Part shown: piece by piece, positions 22,968 through 34,042 of the stretch
Layout of the letters: every line of letters starts with the position of its first letter
How positions within the stretch are numbered: the first letter of the stretch is position 1
NCBI GenBank assembly: GCA_029891345.1
Contig: CM057002.1
Location: forward strand, 18,490,295 to 18,554,294
Reading direction: 5' to 3'
Source: Dryococelus australis
Taxonomy: Eukaryota; Arthropoda; Insecta; Phasmatodea; Phasmatidae
Length of the DNA: 64,000 nucleotides
Notes under the pieces: model-generated
The model's database searches: none
Seen by the model: the letters and a program-made list of their open reading frames with translations, nothing else
What the model was told of the DNA's origin: nothing
Program-made: the position numbers and the translations under genes

Positions 22968-22968
<1 letters not shown>
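21541..22968. other. No gene or recognised repeat
   Basis: AT-rich. TTTTTTCAAAGGTTGATTTT near 22918-22938 resembles the right end of MITE-C and may be a remnant. A 61-codon frame at 21760-21945 is hydrophobic but unassigned. Confidence 0.4.

Positions 22969-23030
<62 letters not shown>
22969..23030. repeat. (TA)n microsatellite
   Basis: About 31 TA units, ending exactly where the MITE-A tip begins. Confidence 0.97.
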
Positions 23031-23032
<2 letters not shown>

Positions 23033-23448
23033 TGTTCACAATAAAGTGAGTACTTTTAAAATCATTCTTAGAAAAATGTCACTGCCCCATACCTGCAAAT
23101 ACTTCAACGGGTGCAATGACTGACATGCGCCCGGTAAAATTTACAGCGATACGTGGAAATAAGTTCCATATCGTAAAGTCGAATAAAAAGTGTTAGGTGA
23201 TATTTTATGATAATTTAAATTATTTATTTCGCTTTCTGTTTTTTTTTAATGCATCAGTGCGTCAAAATTAGTAGATTTAGTATTCTTTTACTTTTCTAAT
23301 AATTTCACAGTTTCGCTTGACCAACGCATGAACAAAGTGATCAGGCCCACGCTATGTTAATTTTACATAAGGCGGAAGAATACACAACGCGCATACATGT
23401 AGGTCTTAAGTATAACTTTCAAAAGTGCTCATTTTAACGCGAACAGCC
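23031..23448 (-). mobile_element. MITE-A, full length, at the edge of a TA tract
   Basis: Tips GCTGTTCACAATAAAGTGAG and GTGCTCATTTTAACGCGAAC. Interior GTCACTGCCCCATACC, TGCGCCCGGTAAAATTTACA, TTGACCAACGCATGAACAAA. The left neighbour is pure TA repeat, in keeping with a TA-containing target. Confidence 0.9.
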
Positions 23449-24450
23449 GACATGTATATATGCACACACATGTATACAGACATGCATATGTACATATGCA
23501 TACACATTCATACATACACACCACGCTCATGTACTCATAAGGAATATTCTCGGCAATGACCGAAGCTGACAGCGGTATCTACTGACCGTGGAATCTGGGA
23601 GGGGGGGGGGGGGAAGTACGGTGATCGGCCAAGAGGAATGTGTACAACGGACTGTAGGAAAAGAAAGTCAGGCAGGCGCCACATACCACAACAACCGTAT
23701 CACTTGCTCTCTCGCCCTGCCTACCCTCACATGTGTTTACAGAGGAGCTTCTAATATTTTATATTACTTGTCTCGCTTACCTGCGTTGATGCGTCCGCGT
23801 TTTGTTTTACTGAACTATTTACGTGCTCCCAATGTGCTGAACTGCGAAGAAAACGACACGCTTCAGACAAAGTCTATCAACTACATTCAAAACATGCACA
23901 TGTTTAGGAACACTCAGACATAGTTAAAGCGGATAATCTCAAAATATTCGCAATATTTCAGGGGCGGAAGTTTAATTATTAGACTACGGCTAGTTAACGA
24001 ACTTTCCTCATGCAAGAAGGTATTTTGCTGCAACCTTGATCTGAGGACTCGTTTCTAATGGGATTTTCCTGATATTCCCGTATGAGATTCTCATACCAAC
24101 CCCCCACCCCGCGGACAAAACGTAGAGGGCGCATTAGATAAAGAAAGAAATATCGTTATTAGTTAAATTAGAAATAGGCAAATAAAATAGTATAATAAAA
24201 CAGAGCATTAGAATATGTCAAATAGAAAATGCATAAGTCCGGATCTACTGCCGTTCTTCGGCTGAAAATAATTTTTAGGTGCAGTTTTACCGATGAAACT
24301 ATTGCTAAATGTTTACCGTCGTTGGAGCGTGCAACAGTTTACCGACAAACTTACAGAAGTCAACAACACTTCCAGCTTCCGAAAGCGGTGCTTCCATACA
24401 TATCGAGCTGTTAAGTCTATGTCATGCCACGTGAACAGCTGTATGTACTG
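23449..24450. other. No gene assigned
   Basis: Opens with CATA/TACA-rich simple sequence (23449-23520). G-run at 23598-23612. A 111-codon frame (23588-23923) begins in that G-run and has no domain. Confidence 0.4.
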
Positions 24451-24586
24451 GGTCACCCGGATTTTCGCATGCGGAAAACGTGGCGGACGATGTCACTGGT
24501 CGGCGGGTTTTCTCGGGGGTAACCCTCCCAACCCCTCTTCTACACTCGCATTCCGGCGTTGCTCCATACACTCTCACTCCCATCAG
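24451..24586 (+). mobile_element. SINE-1 fragment
   Basis: GGTCACCCGGATTTTCGCAT, GTCGGCGGGTTTTCTCGGGG and CATTCCGGCGTTGCTCCATA match the body of SINE-1. Both the tRNA head and the CTCTCAAGACC end are missing. Confidence 0.8.
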
Positions 24587-25184
24587 TAAGTCACGTGGTC
24601 AACACACGTGAACGTGTTAGTTTACATTTAAATTTCCACTCTTTTACAAGAATAAAATGCGTTGGCCAGCTTCGATGTATTCTAGTTGCATTGAAACTAA
24701 GTAGCAAGAATAAGAAGAAGAGTACAAACATTCCAAAGCACCACTTGCTTTGATAAAGATTGTTCTAACCTCAAATCCTACCGAAGATCCCGTCCTTAGC
24801 GCACGCAGTTCGTAAGTTACGGCCGTTCAGGAAAGCTTCCCCTCAGTGTCTGTTCTTGTGGAATGAGGCCACGTGTGAGCTGAGCAACACGGAAGCCATC
24901 TACACTGAAGGACGCTGCTTTTACAACAAGGGGAAACATTTCCTCGCCAGTGCCGGCATAACACTGTCAATAACACTAAATGTATTATTCATCAACTTTT
25001 TAAAAGTAGTTCCCTACAGCGGAGATGTTTCCATAACATGTATAACCTGTTTGCAAGGAATGTTTTATAATTTACATATTACCTTACCATCTATCTATAT
25101 TGAAAGTATACACTCGTAGGACCATTCTCCAGAAAAATTCATTAAGAATACATTTTGTTTGAAACGCCTGTCTTATAAATGTAA
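24587..25184. other. No gene or recognised repeat
   Basis: Short frames at 24559-24753 and 24856-25119 without domains. Confidence 0.4.
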
Positions 25185-25371
25185 GAATTAGCGCATTTAG
25201 AAAATAATTACTTTTTCTAATAATGTCAGAGTTTCAATTGACCTAAAAACGAATAAAGTTGCTAGGCCCTTGCCAGTGTTAATTTTACTTACGGTAGAAG
25301 AATATACAAGGTGCATTTAATCAGATCTTAAGCAGGGCTTTCAAAAGGGCTATTTTACCGTGTACAGCCTA
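25185..25371 (-). mobile_element. MITE-A, half copy
   Basis: Retains only the right half: TTTTTCTAATAATGTCAGAG, ACGAATAAAGTTGCTAGGCC, AGATCTTAAGCAGGGCTTTC and the tip ATTTTACCGTGTACAGCC. The other half is not seen upstream. Confidence 0.82.
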
Positions 25372-25388
25372 TAACTTGAAACTACATA

Positions 25389-25603
25389 TTGGCTGTTCGC
25401 CGTAAGGTGAGCACTTTCGAGCCATTTTTTAATCCTTCCACCACTTTAAACAAAAATCCATTAAAGTAATAAACACAGTGTGCAATCTATATTCCACCGC
25501 GCTCGGAAGTTAACGTCTAAGGCTGCAATAAAATATATTTATTGACTATTATTCCAAATGAGAAGGCTTCAAAAAGTGTTCATTTAACAGTGAATAGTTT
25601 ATA
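25389..25603 (-). mobile_element. MITE-B (subtype b), full length
   Basis: Tips GGCTGTTCGCCGTAAGGTGA and GTGTTCATTTAACAGTGAAT. Interior CCGCGCTCGGAAGTTAACGT and ATTATTCCAAATGAGAAGGC. It is the middle member of a three-element run and shares its flanking TATA with the next element. Confidence 0.87.
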
Positions 25604-25604
25604 T

Positions 25605-25965
25605 GCGCTGTTCACGGTAAAATGAGCACTTTTAAAAGCCCAGCTTAAAGATCTACTTGTATACACGATGTGTGTTCTTCCGCCTTATGTAAAATTAACA
25701 TGGCCATGGGTCTTCTCATCATTTTATTCATGCGTCGGCGAAGTGTAACTTTGAAATTATTGGAAAAGTAAAACTAGTACAAATTTGCTCATTTTTGTAC
25801 TTCGATGTATTTTTAAAAACATGAACAGAAAGCGAGAAAAATAATTTTACTCATCCCAATTGTTACCTAACGCTTTTTATTTGACGTTAAAATATATGCA
25901 GGTAGGGACAGTGACTTTTTTCGAAGGTTGGCATCAAAAGTGCTCACTTCATCGTGAACAGCCTT
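25605..25965 (+). mobile_element. MITE-A, full length, abutting a MITE-B
   Basis: Tips CGCTGTTCACGGTAAAATGA and GTGCTCACTTCATCGTGAAC. GCCCAGCTTAAAGATCTACT and TTCTTCCGCCTTATGTAAAA at the left. The hairpin region near the right end is deleted (TATATGCAGGTAGGGACAGT follows ACGTTAAAA directly). Confidence 0.88.
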
Positions 25966-27807
25966 TATCATCCAATTCTGAAGTAAAGCAGGCAGGGAGA
26001 CGTAATGACGACACACACACACACTTATCAAGTGTCCTCATCGCCTCTACGCGCACAGCTTGGCGTACTTGGTCAGCTAGAAGAATGGATGAAAGAGGGA
26101 TGGAGCAGACACGGAATGAAGACGGAGGAGGAGCAAAACCCAGAAAATCTAACCTGGCAGAAATACTTGGATTTAATAAATAACTGCGAAGGTAACGCGT
26201 AAAGACCTGCTTCTTATTTAAAATTGCTGCGCGTTTCCGCCCACATTGGGCAGACTGTAAATATTTCACGTACTCGATAAATTCTAATCAAAAATCAAAT
26301 AAAAGCCTACCAGGCCAAAACCGACAGGGTAAGAGTGCACTGCCTAGCGGAAACAAGATGGCTACAAACTTCAACTAGATACTTACAATTTTTAAAAATT
26401 ACCGCCAATCACGAAAGAGCTGTGCCACACATTATCACGTCTCGCGTTGCCATGACAACCAAATAAATTGCCCTTAGACACGTGACTTTCCGTTTACAGG
26501 CCTCTTTGCATTAATTTATAAAGACTTCCAAAACACTTAACACTATAAATAAATATAGACTTAAAAATCTTGCCATAAAAATTAATAAACTCATACTGCG
26601 ATAGCTGCCACATATAAGAAAACATTAAATAATTCAATATTACGTTTGATAAATGACAGAAAATAATAAACATGTTAATACCAAATGTTAAAATTCAATT
26701 TTAAGAAGTTGCAATAGGAACCAGGAAAATACGAAATTATATTAATATAAAGGTATATTACATAGTACAAATAAGTGAAATAACAAACACAGGTATCCAT
26801 GTCCATATACGCTGTTGTTCTTCAGATTAAAAATTGTTTTAGCCGCTGTTATATCAATGAAGGACCCCCTCCCTCTTACACTGTTTCCGGATTCACAAGA
26901 AATGCATACTTGTGTGTACCTGTCCCCGGAAGTGACATCATCGAATTCCCAGCATGGTATACACAGGCTCTGTACTTGGCAAGTATTTTAAATTTTATAT
27001 TTGCTGGGGATACTTGTGTACTTACGACAGTCGCCATATTGTATTTCAGGCCCCACTGAATTGTATTTGTCCTTCTTTTGTTATTAATGTGTATATTTCA
27101 AACACGTGGTAAAGTACATATCGAAAGACGAGGAAAGGATGCCAATTTCTGTGTAATGCCCCTTTACATAGATAAATAAATGCAACAAATCCCATTACAA
27201 ATGCCCTAATTTGTTTACATCCTTCCACGGATGTAATAAAGCAATATCCCAAGGCTATTGGTGTGGTATGAATACTTGTGAAATCGCGAGAAGCTGAACA
27301 GATATACATAACCTCAGGACACCGAGGTGCAAGAATTCTTATATTCCTGCGATATTTTTCTGTTGGATAATTTGTACTCAAGGTGTACAATGTCCAAAAC
27401 CATACATTATATTGGCAAAACAACACACACCTGTTGTCTTGCTGCTCTGCCAAGCAACCAGCGTACAACAATATTACTGCGCCGCCTTTCATTTCCCTCC
27501 TGTAAATAATACGCGTCCACTAATGCTCCTATTAATTCCTCATTCCAGGCTAAAGTCATGTTTCAACGATTAAACTCGTACATGTTAAGGTATACCACCA
27601 TTACTCCAAAATAAATAACAAATGTTTAAAAGGTTACGTGTGTCTTCTTATTGCACAACCATAGAAGTTGTAACGTATATATAACACCACATTGCACCGC
27701 ATTTTTCTGTTGTCACGTACTTTCTGATGTTCCGCCAGAATGCGTGACCAGTCTAACATGAATAATCGATTACATGTCCGAATAGTTTCAACAAGTACAC
27801 ATCACTG
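25966..27807. other. No gene assigned
   Basis: CA-run at 26010-26020. A 148-codon minus-strand frame (27046-27492) is the longest one not explained by a repeat, but its translation shows no recognisable motif. 26899-26940 is one arm of a distant inverted pair listed separately. Confidence 0.4.
26899..26940 (+). repeat. Dispersed repeat Y, plus copy
   Basis: AAATGCATACTTGTGTGTAC and CCCCGGAAGTGACATC. The reverse complement of 29935-29974 matches at nearly every position. The matches fade on both sides, so the full unit is unknown. Confidence 0.6.
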
Positions 27808-28210
27808 CTAGTATTCGCGGTAAACTGAGCACTTTTGTAAGCCCTGCTTTAGTTCTACTTGTATACGCGTTTTGTATTATTCCGCCTTACGTAAAATTAA
27901 CACTGCCACGGACCTCGTCACTTTATTCATGCGTCGGTCAAGTGAAATTATTAGAAAAGTAAATATTTTATAAATCTGCTGATTCTTACACTCAGATGTG
28001 TTGACAAGAATGAAATCATGTCAGCCATCACAAATGTTTGCCTAACAGGTTTAATCCGACGCAAAAAATTGAACTACTTTTCCCTCCATCGTTACCAACT
28101 TTACTGGACGCATGCCACTCAATGTACCCGTTAAAATACATGCAGGTAGGAGTAGTGATTTTTTTGTAACGTTGATTTCGAAAGTGCTCACTTTATCATT
28201 AACAGCCTAT
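27808..28210 (+). mobile_element. MITE-A, full length
   Basis: Tips TATTCGCGGTAAACTGAGCA and GTGCTCACTTTATCATTAAC. Interior AAGCCCTGCTTTAGTTCTAC, TTATTCATGCGTCGGTCAAG, CTTTACTGGACGCATGCCAC. Confidence 0.9.
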
Positions 28211-28346
28211 ACGCAATTGTATGTACTTACACGTATATATTAACAATCCGGAAACAGCCTCAGTGTATACGCGACTGCAGTGTATGGTAGCGGCGGCAGA
28301 CTCAGGATACTGACAGCGCCTCGCTGACTCTGCCGGAATCACATAG

Positions 28347-28763
28347 CCTCGACGCGCACGACACGACGGCCAACAGCCAATGAAAGACAAGATAGATCGT
28401 CGTAAGCCCCGCCGATTCTGTCTTACGAACAGCAATTTTGGATTAGAAATTATTTATATTCTTCGTCGTGTCGTGCGGCAAGACGCACAGAATGTACAAC
28501 ATTGCAAAACGAAATTGTATTGCAAGCTTTCCCTATAGCGGTAAATACGCAGCTTAAGAGAAAAATATATTAAAAATTACTGTACTTAATTCATAACAAT
28601 AATAATTTTACCTTTGAATGCATTAGCGATACCAATTTGTCACCATTATGTATTACGAATTTCCCTCTTATCCACCGCCTTAAATCTAATGTAGCCTACC
28701 AGCGCCTTCTAATAGTTACGTTAAATGCCGAGAGCGTGGTGTCGGTCGTGCTGTAAATACAAG
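28347..28763. repeat. Duplicated 490 bp repeat, left part of split copy
   Basis: GCGCACGACACGACGGCCAA onward matches 13768-14180. The foldback is decayed (CGTCGTGTCG-TG-CGGCAAGACG). It stops at GTGCTGTAAATACAAG where the MITE-A is inserted. Confidence 0.75.
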
Positions 28764-29176
28764 TATAGGCTATTCACGGTAAAATGAGCACTCTTGAAAG
28801 CCCTGCTTAAGATCTACTTGTATGAACGTTGTGTATTCTTCCGCTTTATGTAAAATTAACATTGCTGTGGGCCTCAACAATTAATTCATGCGCCGGTCAA
28901 TTAAAACTGGAGACTTATTATGAAAGTAAATATTACAAAAATCTGATCGTTTTTGCGCTTCGATGCATTAATAAAAAACACAAAACTAAAGAACTAATTT
29001 AAGTTATTACAAATGGTTACCTAACAATCATTGCTGGACGTCAAGATATTAGAACTATTTTCCATCCATAGTTACCAACTTTACTGGGCAGAGGTCACTC
29101 AGTGCGCCCATTAAAATGTATGCATTCAGGGGCAGTAACTTTTCTTTTCTAAGGTTCATTTCAAAAGTGCTCACTT
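28764..29176 (+). mobile_element. MITE-A inserted in the duplicated repeat, right tip lost
   Basis: Left tip TATAGGCTATTCACGGTAAA and AGCCCTGCTTAAGATCTACT are intact. The right end stops at AAAGTGCTCACTT, lacking the final 15 or so bases of the tip. The interrupted repeat resumes at once with AGTCACATTGAA, which is contiguous in the uninterrupted copy at 14180/14181. Confidence 0.9.
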
Positions 29177-29236
29177 AGTCACATTGAAATGTGTCGTGGT
29201 TACGTTTTTGGTCATGTCGGTGCTATGTGATACCGG
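29177..29236. repeat. Duplicated 490 bp repeat, right part of split copy
   Basis: AGTCACATTGAAATGTGTCG and TTTTTGGTCATGTCGG to GATACCGGCAT match 14182-14262. Confidence 0.7.
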
Positions 29237-31157
29237 CATCAAAGCTCAAGGTCACCCCAACAGAAGGCCACTGTGTGTGCGGAGCGAAGACGACGAGATA
29301 GGAGAAAAAAAACAGCAGACCGCAGACACGCCCCAGTTGTAACAGCGGCCGCCCTGGCCTACATCCGCCTGGGACTGCACTCCCGTGTCCGAATTCTGGT
29401 ACATACTTGTGTACTTGCTTCCTTACCTTTGGCACCAAAATTGATGAATTCGGACAGGCAGTCTTGTTGGCTTCTTCGGCAACATCTATTAGCCAGCTGA
29501 TTACTCTTTAATGAATGTGTATTCCTACAAATAACTTTATAATTGAAGAAAGTTATAGGGTTAAATAAATAATTCAATAATATTTCAAATTTATTTACAT
29601 AACGTTTGTTATCTTGCTGATTGTACGCCAGTTTGCAATTTTGATTGCTAGTTTTACCATAGTTTTGTAAGTTATGAAAATTTCTAATGCGAATTTACTG
29701 CTTAAACCTTTCTTCAATGTCACCTTACGATAATTATTTACGCAGTTCCAAATTCTACGCTACCAAGCAGTAAGGTAGCCCTACTAAAATTTAAATAAAA
29801 TAGTTACGTCATATATCGATAGTAACCTACAAATTCCTTCTGAAAACGGCGGCACATATACAGCAAGTACGCGAGAAGTATACATCTTCATATAGGTACT
29901 TGTATACTTAACTTGCAATTCGGAGAGTACTTGGGATGTCACTTCCGGAGAAAGTTACACACAAGTATGCATTTAAGGCAAATTCAGTCACAGTTGACAA
30001 TAATAATAATTATGCAGTAAGCGCTGATCTGACATACGGAAAACAAGTCTTCAATATTTGCAGTTTCCATTAATGTTTTAGTTCCAGCCAATGGAAACAG
30101 GTGACAAGCCTGTCATGTTTACTTTTATTCCTAACCTAACCTCGTTTATTGCAACCATATTTAAGCAGATCACACTTCAAAGCAGACGTTTTCTATCAAA
30201 GGAGATTATTTTTATGAACAAACATAATCGTAAACATGTGCGAACATACGCCTTTTTAATACTTAATACTTACATTACTGTAAAAAACAGTTTCCCCGCT
30301 AACACCACAGACTGCTCTGTTCTGATTGGTCGCCGCCTCATAACTTTCACTAAAATATCCAACCATAAAACATAACTATTTCTCTTAACGCTTAAGGAAA
30401 TCCCAACAACGCACACGACCTGCTAAGTACAATTGGAAACCAACACGTAAGATGACACACTTCCATTCCTCCGGCCATAACGAAGTCCGATAGAAAATTA
30501 TTATTTTTTTTTTATAGTTTAGGGTTTCGAACTGAGGGCCCCATGCACGCCTAACCGAGGGATATTATGAAAATGTATAGATTAAGAGGGTATTAAAACG
30601 TAAACATACAGAAAATCACGTACAAGTATAACTAAAAAATAATCGAATCGAGAGGTTGGCGCTCTGTGAAATTGAAACAACCATATCTTGTGTCTGTCAG
30701 GCGTCACACAGACAGCTAATAACAAGAAGGCGCAAATTCATGTTAAGCTAAAATCATGGTCATCGCTATGGGAAATAATTTTACATATTCAAAAAAAAAA
30801 TCCCAAATAGTTATAGCGCTACCGTAATAATTGCTGGCCCATTAAATACTATAAATTTTGTTGTTGTGTGAAGCATACCGACATACAAAGTCATACGGCC
30901 GACATTGATGAACGTGTGTTTATATCATGATTTTCAAAGCACAAGATATTTTACATGAATAAAATACTTGTATCAATTTTAATTTAATCTACTTGCATTA
31001 GAAATCGGTCAGAGGAAATATATACAAACTTCTTAAAGCACTTTATTACATACACAGTGTTCTAACTTCGAATTCTATCCACGTCGTTTACGATACTCGT
31101 ATTGGCAGGAAAACAGTCTAATTCTGGGATATAGAGAGAGGCTGTAACTCGATTACG
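29237..31157. other. No gene assigned; repeat Y minus arm inside
   Basis: Opposed short frames at 29223-29577 and a 94-codon frame at 30091-30375 have no domain. 29935-29974 pairs with 26899-26940. Otherwise AT-rich. Confidence 0.4.
29935..29974 (-). repeat. Dispersed repeat Y, minus copy
   Basis: GATGTCACTTCCGGAGAAAG then TTACACACAAGTATGCATTT, the reverse complement of the block at 26899-26940 with few differences. Confidence 0.6.
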
Positions 31158-31320
31158 CCACCAAGGAACCTCTGTGGAGGGGGGGGGGACGATCTCCCCG
31201 ATTTTCGCATGTGGGATACGTGGCGGGCGTTGGGTTTCCTCGGGGTAGTCCTGCTCTCTCGCGACATTGCTGCCTCAACCGTCCACATCGCGCCACCTCC
31301 AGTGTGGAATTGAAGACCAC
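31158..31320 (+). mobile_element. SINE-1, diverged
   Basis: CCACCAAGGAACC from the tRNA-like head, an expanded G-run (31179-31188), then ATTTTCGCATGTGGGATACG and TTTCCTCGGGGTAGTCCTG from the body. The B box is destroyed by the G-run. Confidence 0.7.
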
Positions 31321-31679
31321 AAATTTCTCACACTGTTGTACGATTACAAACAAAACTGTATAATGGTTTAGGGTACGGTTACAGTCACGGCTGAACTAAT
31401 TAATGTGATTATATTATACGTTCAATTAAATTGTTCAAAAAATGAACATGCAACTGAATTAAAGCAAACGGCAATCCTAATCTCATAAACACGCTCCCGA
31501 AATGATTTACAATCGTTTCGAAAACTTCACACTATTTTTATAACTAACTTCACTTTCGTCGTAATTATATTAAGTATATCGTTATGCGACTAGGCATTTT
31601 TTATTTATATCAATGAGTGAAGAAGACTCTGACTCTCCCTTTTCGAAGGTCAGACGACTGTCACGTTTTATAGGAAACA
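31321..31679. other. No gene or recognised repeat
   Basis: AT-rich spacer between two SINE-1 copies. Confidence 0.4.
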
Positions 31680-31897
31680 GCGAGGTCTTGAGAGCCGATG
31701 GAGGTGATTGAAGTGAATATGGAGCGGCGCCGAAATGAAGAGGGGGGGGGGCAGGAGATTCCCGAGAAAACCCCCAGATCAACGGCATCGTCCGGCACGA
31801 TTCCCACTTGCGTAAATCCGGTGACCCGGCCGGGGATTGAACCCGGTTCGCCTTGGTGGAAGGCAAGCGTGCTAATCGCTCAGCCACAGCGACACCC
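31680..31897 (-). mobile_element. SINE-1, near complete
   Basis: On the plus strand: AGGTCTTGAGAGCCGATGGA, AGCGGCGCCGAAATGAAGAG, GGCATCGTCCGGCACGATTC, reverse B box GGATTGAACCC (about 31834-31844), CCTTGGTGGAAGGCAAGCG and reverse A box CGCTCAGCCA (about 31877-31886). This is the best-preserved head after the 1846 copy. Confidence 0.88.
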
Positions 31898-32199
31898 AGT
31901 TAGAGCAGGATCTAACTGCCGATTCCGCGTGTGTTCAATAAAGGAAGCAGTAACACGTCCTAGTTTATTGCTATGAAAACGGCTAATAACCCTACTGTAA
32001 ATGTCCTGATTATCAATTGAGATGTGTATTAATAGGGAAGGGGATGACTTGAAAGAAGATAAGAGGGGGGGGGGGGGAGTAAATAAGAGGGCGGATACGG
32101 CCCTTGACCTACAGAGCGCGCTCATTCTAGCGCCGCCGAGAGCCGAGTTATGTGGGTGGCAGACGGGCAACAACGGCGCATGTCCAACTCCGAAGGTAC
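31898..32199. other. No gene or recognised repeat
   Basis: G-run at 32067-32078. Opposed frames here have no domain. Confidence 0.4.
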
Positions 32200-32241
32200 A
32201 GCTTTGCGCTGTAAACTGAGCACTCTTGAAAGCCCTGCTTA
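32200..32241 (+). mobile_element. MITE-A, left fragment of a split copy
   Basis: GCGCTGTAAACTGAGCACTC then TTGAAAGCCCTGCTTA, the left end of MITE-A. Its continuation is at 33538 after the inserted element. Confidence 0.75.
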
Positions 32242-33534
32242 AGGCCTTTTCACACGATCAAAGTTTCCTTCACATTACATTGAATTGAATTTATTGAATG
32301 CCATATGACTAGAGCCCCAAGTATTTTGCGATTGAGTTAGCAGCAAGCTAGGCTGAACAACCCTCTGTACACTCGAGACATTATCGTTTGCTTAATGGTA
32401 GAGACATGCATAGTTCGCATTATTATTTTGGGACACGCTAGATGTCATTGCCCTATTAGTTGCAGGCGATTGGTCACTCTGACGTTGAACTGTTACTATT
32501 GGTTAAAAGAGTCTGCCACGTCGTGCCACAAATACTCTCAGCCATTGAGGGACGTCAATAGCACACATAACACCCTGGAGTTTAGTCTGCTGCAGAAAAA
32601 TAACGCGAATTTTGCAGATCTCTACTTATTGGTTCCTGTGATCAAGTGAAGCCTCTGTACACGACTGTTAAACACTCACTCACACTACTACTTCTTGCTT
32701 ATTATTGGCTCACAGTTAAACGGGGCGTGTCTAAACAACTGTCGTCCAATCACAACAGTAGCATAAAATAAGTGTTTGGAGTCTACCTTGCCTCCGAATG
32801 AATTCGCGAAATACTCGTGGCTCTACATATGACTAGAGATCTGAAAAATTAGCGAGTTCAATCACATGTAGGCTAGACTCTACAGTCATATTTACAAATA
32901 TGGCAATATCAACTGCGTATTGGTTGTCTGCTGTCACAGTGGAAGGCGACGATCGGGCCGGCGGTCTCCAGGAGGTGTCAACCACCATGTAGACTAATGG
33001 CTAATGTTATATAAACACACATGTTTTGAATTCTAGCTTGTCCCAAAATGAATCTGCGAATTCTTCAGGTCTCTATATATGACGTCATAGAAACGCCATA
33101 ATCGAGGCCATTTTCTCATTCAATTTCTTGACTGTCTCGTTTTCCTCCAATATTTTCGTTTAGTCTACGTTCTAAATTTACTTGAATCCAAAATGTAAAT
33201 CGCTTTATCACAGCTTGTCTGCCAATAATGGAAATAACCTTATAATAATAGACTTGTGTGCATATATTTTGAAGTTGTTACAACATAAGAATGCATATTT
33301 AAAAACAAAACTGTAAATAATATGAAGAAAATTTGTTGTGGTTTAGCTTTATTATATTCATGTAGTACACGAGTCGCAGATACTTATAAAAAAAATTATT
33401 TTTGGTATTTCTTCCACTGGTTTCATTAAGAAGTTTGTGGAAAATTTTGATGTGGAGACTTATTGAATGCAATTCATTCAAATGCACATAGTGATTTTTG
33501 AATTCAATAAAAATGTGATCGTGTGACATGGCCG
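32242..33534. mobile_element. PIF/Harbinger-like non-autonomous element (1293 bp)
   Basis: Left tip AGGCCTTTTCACACGATCA; the right end, read inward on the minus strand, is CGGCCATGTCACACGATCA, 16 of 19 bases identical. Both ends are flanked by TTA (32239-32241 and 33535-33537). A 3 bp TTA/TAA duplication and GGCC-type tips fit the PIF/Harbinger superfamily. Subterminal TTGAATTTATTGAATGCC recurs inverted near the right end. Inside, 32776-32832 and 33022-33082 are a diverged direct repeat (GAATTCGCGAA/GAATCTGCGAA, CTCTA-ATATGAC). No transposase or Myb-like frame is visible. Confidence 0.75.
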
Positions 33535-33537
33535 TTA

Positions 33538-33655
33538 CGCACATTGTGCATCCTTCTGCAATGCGTAAAACTATGACATGAACCTGATCACTTTATTCGT
33601 GCATCGGTCAAGTGAAACTGTGGCGTTATATTAGAAAGGTGAATATTTCATAAAC
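33538..33655 (+). mobile_element. MITE-A, right fragment of the split copy
   Basis: CGCACATTGTGCATCCTTCT, CTGATCACTTTATTCGTGCA and TCGGTCAAGTGAAACTGTGG continue the MITE-A started at 32200, missing roughly ten bases at the junction. The distal half of the MITE is absent. Confidence 0.75.
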
Positions 33656-34042
33656 GTTAAACAAAAAATGTAACTGCCACCGTGATTCGACTGTGGGTAA
33701 ACGTCACGGTGTATTTTAGCCAGTTATGTTGGCCTATTTTCAGTTTATGGCCTTTCGTCAGCTGAGTGCGCAGTTATTTACGAGAAGCAAAAATATTACA
33801 GTGGCTTGGACGCTCAAGCTGAAATGAAGCCAAGAGCGCGGTAGAACTTGCCAGCCTGACAGCACGATTTAATCCCCCTCCTCCCTCCACCCCCCCCCCC
33901 GGATTCTTAACATTTTTATTAGTCGCCATTTGTATCAATATATGACCTTAAGAGGCCTCCATAGTTTGATTAGGGCCTCATAAAGCAATTATATATATTA
34001 GTATTATAAACTATAGGACCCAAGAAATGGAGTGTCTATTTT
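33656..34042. other. No gene or recognised repeat
   Basis: C-run near 33890-33900. A CACCGTG/CACGGTG inverted pair at 33680-33710 is short. Confidence 0.4.

Noticed and set aside
27046-27492. 148-codon minus-strand frame
   Set aside because: No recognisable domain, no flanking exon signals and no partner exon. A chance frame of this length is plausible in six frames of 64 kb.
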